Source: Bryobacterales bacterium
GTDB lineage: Bacteria > Acidobacteriota > Terriglobia > Bryobacterales > Bryobacteraceae
Reading direction: 5' to 3'
Length of the DNA: 8,700 nucleotides
Assembly (NCBI GenBank): GCA_003142355.1
Contig: PLMF01000092.1
Span: 1 to 8,700 of the forward strand
Shown one piece after another: positions 5,669 through 8,700 of this stretch; the first letter of the stretch is position 1; every line of letters begins with the position of its first letter. Made by a program: the position numbers and the translations under genes. The notes under the pieces were generated by a model. It searched no databases. It was not told the origin of the DNA and saw nothing but the letters and a program-made list of their open reading frames with translations.

Positions 5669-6751
5669 ATGCGGAAACAACTGTGCAAGGGAAATGAAGC
5701 CATCGTGAAGGCCGCGGTCCTGGCGGGCTGCCGGGCGTATTACGGGTACCCGATCACGCCGGCGAGCGAAATCGCCGAAGCGGCGGCGCTCTATCTGCCG
5801 CAAGCCGGCGGCGTGTTCTTGCAGGCCGAGAGTGAAGTGGCGGCTATCAACATGCTTTACGGCGCGGCGTCGGCGGGTGTGCGCGCCATGACCGCCTCCA
5901 GCGGGCCGGGCATTAGCCTGATGCAGGAGGGCCTCAGCTACATCGCCGGGTCGGAACTGCCCTGCGTGGTGGCGGACATCATGCGCGCCGGTCCGGGTCT
6001 GGGGAACATCGCACCCGAGCAGGGCGACTACAACCAGATCGTCAAAGGCGGCGGGCACGGCAACTACCGCACCCTGGTGCTGGCGCCCGATTCGGTGCAG
6101 GAGATGGCCGACCTGACCACTTTGGCCTTCGATCTGGCCGACGAGTACCGGAACCCGGTGGTGGTGCTGGCGGATGGATACACCGGGCAGATGATGGAGC
6201 CGGTGGAGTTTGCCTCCCGCGCCTTCGTGCCTCCGCCGGCCGACTGGACCGTGAGGGGCACGGCGGAGACGCGGCACAACCTGATTTGTTCCATTTACCT
6301 GGAGCCGGATTTGATGGAACGGCACGTCCGCAAGCTGGAGGCCAAGTACAAACGGGCCGAGCGCGAGGCGGTGCGCGCCGAATGCTGGCGCACCGAGGAC
6401 GCCGAGATCGTCCTGGTGGGCTACGGCATCATGGGCCGCGTTTTGAAGGCAGTGGTGGAGATGGCCCGCGCCCGCGGCATGGCCGTGGGACTGCTTCGCC
6501 CCATTACCTTGTTTCCTTTCCCCTCGGCCCAGATACAGGAACTCAGCCGCCGCGCCAGGGCGTTCGCGGTGGTGGAACTCAGCACCGGGCAATTGCTGGA
6601 CGACGTGCGCCTGGCGCTGGAGGGCCGCCGCCCGGTGGAGTTCTACAGCCGTGTGGGCGGCAATGTCCCCTCGGCCGAGGAGGTGCTGGCGTTTGTCGAG
6701 CGGAAATTTGCAGCCTGCGCCCCAGTGGAGGAGGTACTGATCCATGGCTGA
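5669..6751 (+). CDS. vorB: 2-oxoacid:ferredoxin oxidoreductase alpha subunit, VorB type (3-methyl-2-oxobutanoate dehydrogenase)
   Basis: This 360-aa protein has the order of alpha subunits of VOR/KOR enzymes. The N-terminal pyrimidine-binding domain contains [15 protein letters not shown] at 27-31, [10 protein letters not shown] at 51-60, and the [14 protein letters not shown] and [14 protein letters not shown] stretches. The C-terminal domain (about 245-345) includes [12 protein letters not shown]. These closely match the VorB branch, which acts on branched-chain 2-oxoacids, forming branched acyl-CoA, CO2 and reduced ferredoxin. The acidic residues of the LQAESE motif lie where the family activates TPP. 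The ATG is preceded by GGGAGAG. The gene ends 8 bp inside the beta-gamma subunit gene, so translation is coupled. An aminotransferase at the end of the operon supports branched-chain specificity, but 2-oxoglutarate or other oxoacids cannot be excluded from sequence alone. Confidence 0.92.
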   Translation: MRKQLCKGNEAIVKAAVLAGCRAYYGYPITPASEIAEAAALYLPQAGGVFLQAESEVAAINMLYGAASAGVRAMTASSGPGISLMQEGLSYIAGSELPCVVADIMRAGPGLGNIAPEQGDYNQIVKGGGHGNYRTLVLAPDSVQEMADLTTLAFDLADEYRNPVVVLADGYTGQMMEPVEFASRAFVPPPADWTVRGTAETRHNLICSIYLEPDLMERHVRKLEAKYKRAEREAVRAECWRTEDAEIVLVGYGIMGRVLKAVVEMARARGMAVGLLRPITLFPFPSAQIQELSRRARAFAVVELSTGQLLDDVRLALEGRRPVEFYSRVGGNVPSAEEVLAFVERKFAACAPVEEVLIHG

Positions 6752-8183
6752 CTACACCGTGATCCACGGGAAGCCCACGAGCTTCTACGACGTGTTCGAG
6801 CGCAAGGCGGAGTTGCAGCACCAGACGCACTATTGCCCCGGTTGCGGGCACGGCATCATCCATAAGCTGCTGGCGGAGGCCATCGACGAGCTGGGCGTGC
6901 AGGACCGCACCGTGCTCATCAGCCCGGTGGGCTGCTCGGTATTCGCGTACTACTATCTCGACGTCGGCAACATCCAGGTGGCGCACGGGCGCGCGCCCGC
7001 GGTGGCCACGGCGGTCAAGCGGAGCCAGCCGGAGAGCATCGTAATCGCCTACCAGGGAGACGGCGACCTGGCGGCCATCGGCACGGCCGAGATCATCCAC
7101 GCCGCCAACCGCGGCGAACCGATCACGGTGGTCTTCGTCAACAACGGCATCTACGGCATGACGGGCGGGCAGATGGCCCCCACCACGCCGCTCGGCGCGA
7201 AGACCACTACCTCGCCCTTCGGCCGCAACCAGTGGACCGAAGGCTTCCCCATTCACGTTTGCGAAGTGCTGGCGTCGCTGGAAGCGCCGGTCTACATCGA
7301 GCGCGTGGCGCTGGGCAACAACAAGCAGATCGTGCAAGCGGCCCGTGTGCTGCGCCGGGCGGTGGAGAACCAGGTGAAGGGCCTGGGATTCTCGCTGGTG
7401 GAAGTGCTTTCTCCCTGCCCCACCATCTGGAAAATGCAGCCGGTGGAGGCGCAGCGCTACGTGGAACAGGAAATGACCAAGACGTTCCGCGTGGCCAACC
7501 TCCGCGACCGCACCAAGGAGGCGCCCGCCCGGCCCGCGCCCGCCCCGCCGCCGGCCCTCGAGGACATTCCGCGGATTCTGGGACTGGTGAACGGCGATGG
7601 CGCCGCAACCTCCGAAGGGCGCCGCCCCGCGCGGGCGCTCGATGTCCGCATCAAGGTTGCGGGTTTCGGCGGCCAGGGCGTGCTGATGCTGGGTGAGGTG
7701 CTCGCGGAAGCCGCGCTGGATGCGGGCTACGAAGTCTCATGGCTGCCTTCCTATGGGCCGGAGATGCGCTCGGGCACCTCCAATTGCCACGTACGGCTGT
7801 CGAGTGAGGTCATCGATTCGCCGCTGGTCTCGCGGCCCAACGTGTTGCTGGCGCTGAACGAGCCGTCGCTGCGCAAGTTCCTGCCCGCCGTCGAGCCGGG
7901 CGGCATCATCCTCTACAATTCCGGCCAACTGCCCGAGGATTGCGCACGGCCGGATGTTCGCACGGTGACCTTGCCGTTCACCGAACTGGCCGACCAGCTT
8001 GGAAATTCGAAAGCCGCCAACATTGTCATGCTGGGGGCGCTGTTGGAAGCGACCGGCCTGTTGGACCAGGAGCGCGTGACCGTCGCGCTGCGGAGAAAGG
8101 TGAAAAGCCAGAAGTGGTTCGAGCTGGACCTGGCCGCGCTGGCGAAAGGCCGGGAAGAGGTCCGCAAGGGGGCCTCCTCATGA
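6744..8183 (+). CDS. Fused beta (TPP-binding) and gamma subunit of 2-oxoacid:ferredoxin oxidoreductase
   Basis: One 479-aa frame carries two subunits that are separate in many VOR/KOR enzymes. Residues 1-255 are the beta subunit. They include CPGCGHG with C31 and C34, plus C64 and C225 (SPCPT), which likely hold the proximal [4Fe-4S] cluster. The TPP and Mg site is GDGDLAAIG from 105, with NN at 133-134 and [11 protein letters not shown] from 138. Residues ~256-295 form a Pro/Ala-rich linker with [11 protein letters not shown]. Residues ~296-479 are the gamma subunit, with [35 protein letters not shown] and the [18 protein letters not shown] segment. Beta holds TPP for decarboxylation of the 2-oxoacid; gamma joins alpha in forming the CoA-binding region. 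It overlaps vorB by 8 bp, and the next gene overlaps it as ATGA. The frame is continuous, with no sign of a frameshift or sequencing merge. Confidence 0.92.
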   Translation: MADYTVIHGKPTSFYDVFERKAELQHQTHYCPGCGHGIIHKLLAEAIDELGVQDRTVLISPVGCSVFAYYYLDVGNIQVAHGRAPAVATAVKRSQPESIVIAYQGDGDLAAIGTAEIIHAANRGEPITVVFVNNGIYGMTGGQMAPTTPLGAKTTTSPFGRNQWTEGFPIHVCEVLASLEAPVYIERVALGNNKQIVQAARVLRRAVENQVKGLGFSLVEVLSPCPTIWKMQPVEAQRYVEQEMTKTFRVANLRDRTKEAPARPAPAPPPALEDIPRILGLVNGDGAATSEGRRPARALDVRIKVAGFGGQGVLMLGEVLAEAALDAGYEVSWLPSYGPEMRSGTSNCHVRLSSEVIDSPLVSRPNVLLALNEPSLRKFLPAVEPGGIILYNSGQLPEDCARPDVRTVTLPFTELADQLGNSKAANIVMLGALLEATGLLDQERVTVALRRKVKSQKWFELDLAALAKGREEVRKGASS

Positions 8184-8700
8184 CCGGTGAATTGAGTCCC
8201 GACACCATCGTATTCTTCGAGAACCGCGTGACGACCCTGTCCGAGGCGCGCGTGGGCATCCTCACCCACGCGCTCAATTACGGAACGGGCGTCTTCGAGG
8301 GCGTGCGCGGCTATTGGAACGAGCCGGAGAATCAACTCTTCCTGATGCGCCCACGCGAGCATTTCGAGCGCTGGAAGCAGAACTGCGGCATCCTGCGGAT
8401 CGAGGTGCCGCCGTCCGCCGCCGAGCTTGGCGAGCTCACTGCCGACCTGCTGCGGCGCAACGGTTTCCGCGGCGACGTTTACATCAAGCCGCTGGCCTAC
8501 AAATCGTCCCAGTGGATCGGCATCCACATGGACGACGAGAGCGCCTTCGCGATTGTGCCCATGCTCGCGCCCGCCTACCTGGACAGTTCGAAGGGCCTGC
8601 ATGCGGGCGTAACTTCGTGGCGGCGCATCGAGGATAACGCCATTCCCGGCCGGGGCAAGATCTGCGGATCGTACGTGAACGGCGCGCTGGCCAGCGACGA
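8180..8700 (+). CDS. ilvE: Branched-chain amino acid aminotransferase (fold-type IV PLP enzyme), 5' part
   Basis: The first 173 codons are present; the gene continues past the right edge. It starts at an ATG overlapping the stop of the beta-gamma gene (ATGA). Recognisable IlvE features are ALNYGTGVFEGVRGY (31-45), LFLMRPREHFERW, and YIKPLAYKSS at 101-110. The IPGRGKICGSYVNGALA segment at 155-171 contains K160, the expected PLP-binding lysine. The enzyme exchanges amino groups between valine, leucine or isoleucine and 2-oxoglutarate. Its position directly behind the oxidoreductase genes means it can supply or consume the 2-oxoacids they handle. D-amino acid transaminase and aminodeoxychorismate lyase share this fold, but the YGTGVFEG(V/I)R motif and context favour IlvE. 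Confidence 0.9.
   Translation, partial: MTGELSPDTIVFFENRVTTLSEARVGILTHALNYGTGVFEGVRGYWNEPENQLFLMRPREHFERWKQNCGILRIEVPPSAAELGELTADLLRRNGFRGDVYIKPLAYKSSQWIGIHMDDESAFAIVPMLAPAYLDSSKGLHAGVTSWRRIEDNAIPGRGKICGSYVNGALASD

Noticed and set aside
5609..6745. A 378-codon open frame on the minus strand across the vorB region
   Set aside because: It is the complement of a strongly supported gene in GC-rich DNA. Its product is His/Arg/Gln-rich with no recognisable domain.
7527..7560. The C/G-only low-complexity run as a repeat element or frameshift site
   Set aside because: It encodes the Pro/Ala linker in frame, and motifs before and after remain in one frame, so it is explained by the protein fusion.

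Overview
The window is about 8.7 kb of GC-rich, gene-dense bacterial chromosome carrying ten protein-coding genes, two of them cut by the window edges. No rRNA, tRNA, CRISPR array, transposase or phage gene was seen. The gene set fits a soil-type bacterium: a two-subunit-style lactate oxidation module, a twin-arginine-exported aldo/keto reductase, and a VOR-type 2-oxoacid:ferredoxin oxidoreductase with a fused beta-gamma subunit. An Acidobacteriota relative (Solibacter/Bryobacter-like) is my best guess. That is an impression from gene style and promoter style, not a demonstrated placement.

Left part (1-3559, all minus strand). Read in transcription order this is rsmE (16S rRNA m3U1498 methyltransferase), a membrane-anchored metallophosphoesterase, a small cytosolic-type metallophosphoesterase, a weak hairpin terminator, then lutA and the first codons of lutB. 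The first three genes are closely spaced (36 and 11 bp) and probably form one transcript. lutA-lutB appears to start from its own extended -10 promoter right after the terminator and encodes Fe-S subunits of an L-lactate oxidation complex.

Middle part (3560-4622). A 46-bp interrupted inverted repeat (3573-3618), resembling a REP/REPIN-type extragenic element, separates rsmE from a minus-strand aldo/keto reductase with a Tat signal. A 59-bp divergent intergenic region upstream of the reductase holds two face-to-face extended -10 promoters.

Right part (4623-8700, all plus strand). A class I SAM methyltransferase is followed by a four-gene, tightly packed set: a dicluster ferredoxin-like delta subunit (vorD type), the alpha subunit (vorB type), a fused TPP-binding beta plus gamma subunit, and a branched-chain aminotransferase (ilvE type, cut at the right edge). 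The last three junctions are 19 bp apart, overlapping by 8 bp, and overlapping as ATGA. Together they describe a route between branched-chain amino acids, their 2-oxoacids and branched acyl-CoAs with ferredoxin as electron carrier. It could run in the catabolic or the reductive biosynthetic direction.

A recurring theme is a TG-n-TANAAT or TACAAT -10 element placed so close to the start codon (6-13 bp) that the mRNAs would be leaderless or nearly so (lutA, rsmE, methyltransferase). The ferredoxin-like gene and the reductase instead have clear Shine-Dalgarno sequences. I did not find a convincing wholly new system. The most distinctive items are the inverted repeat, the beta-gamma fusion coupled to an aminotransferase, and the short-leader promoters.
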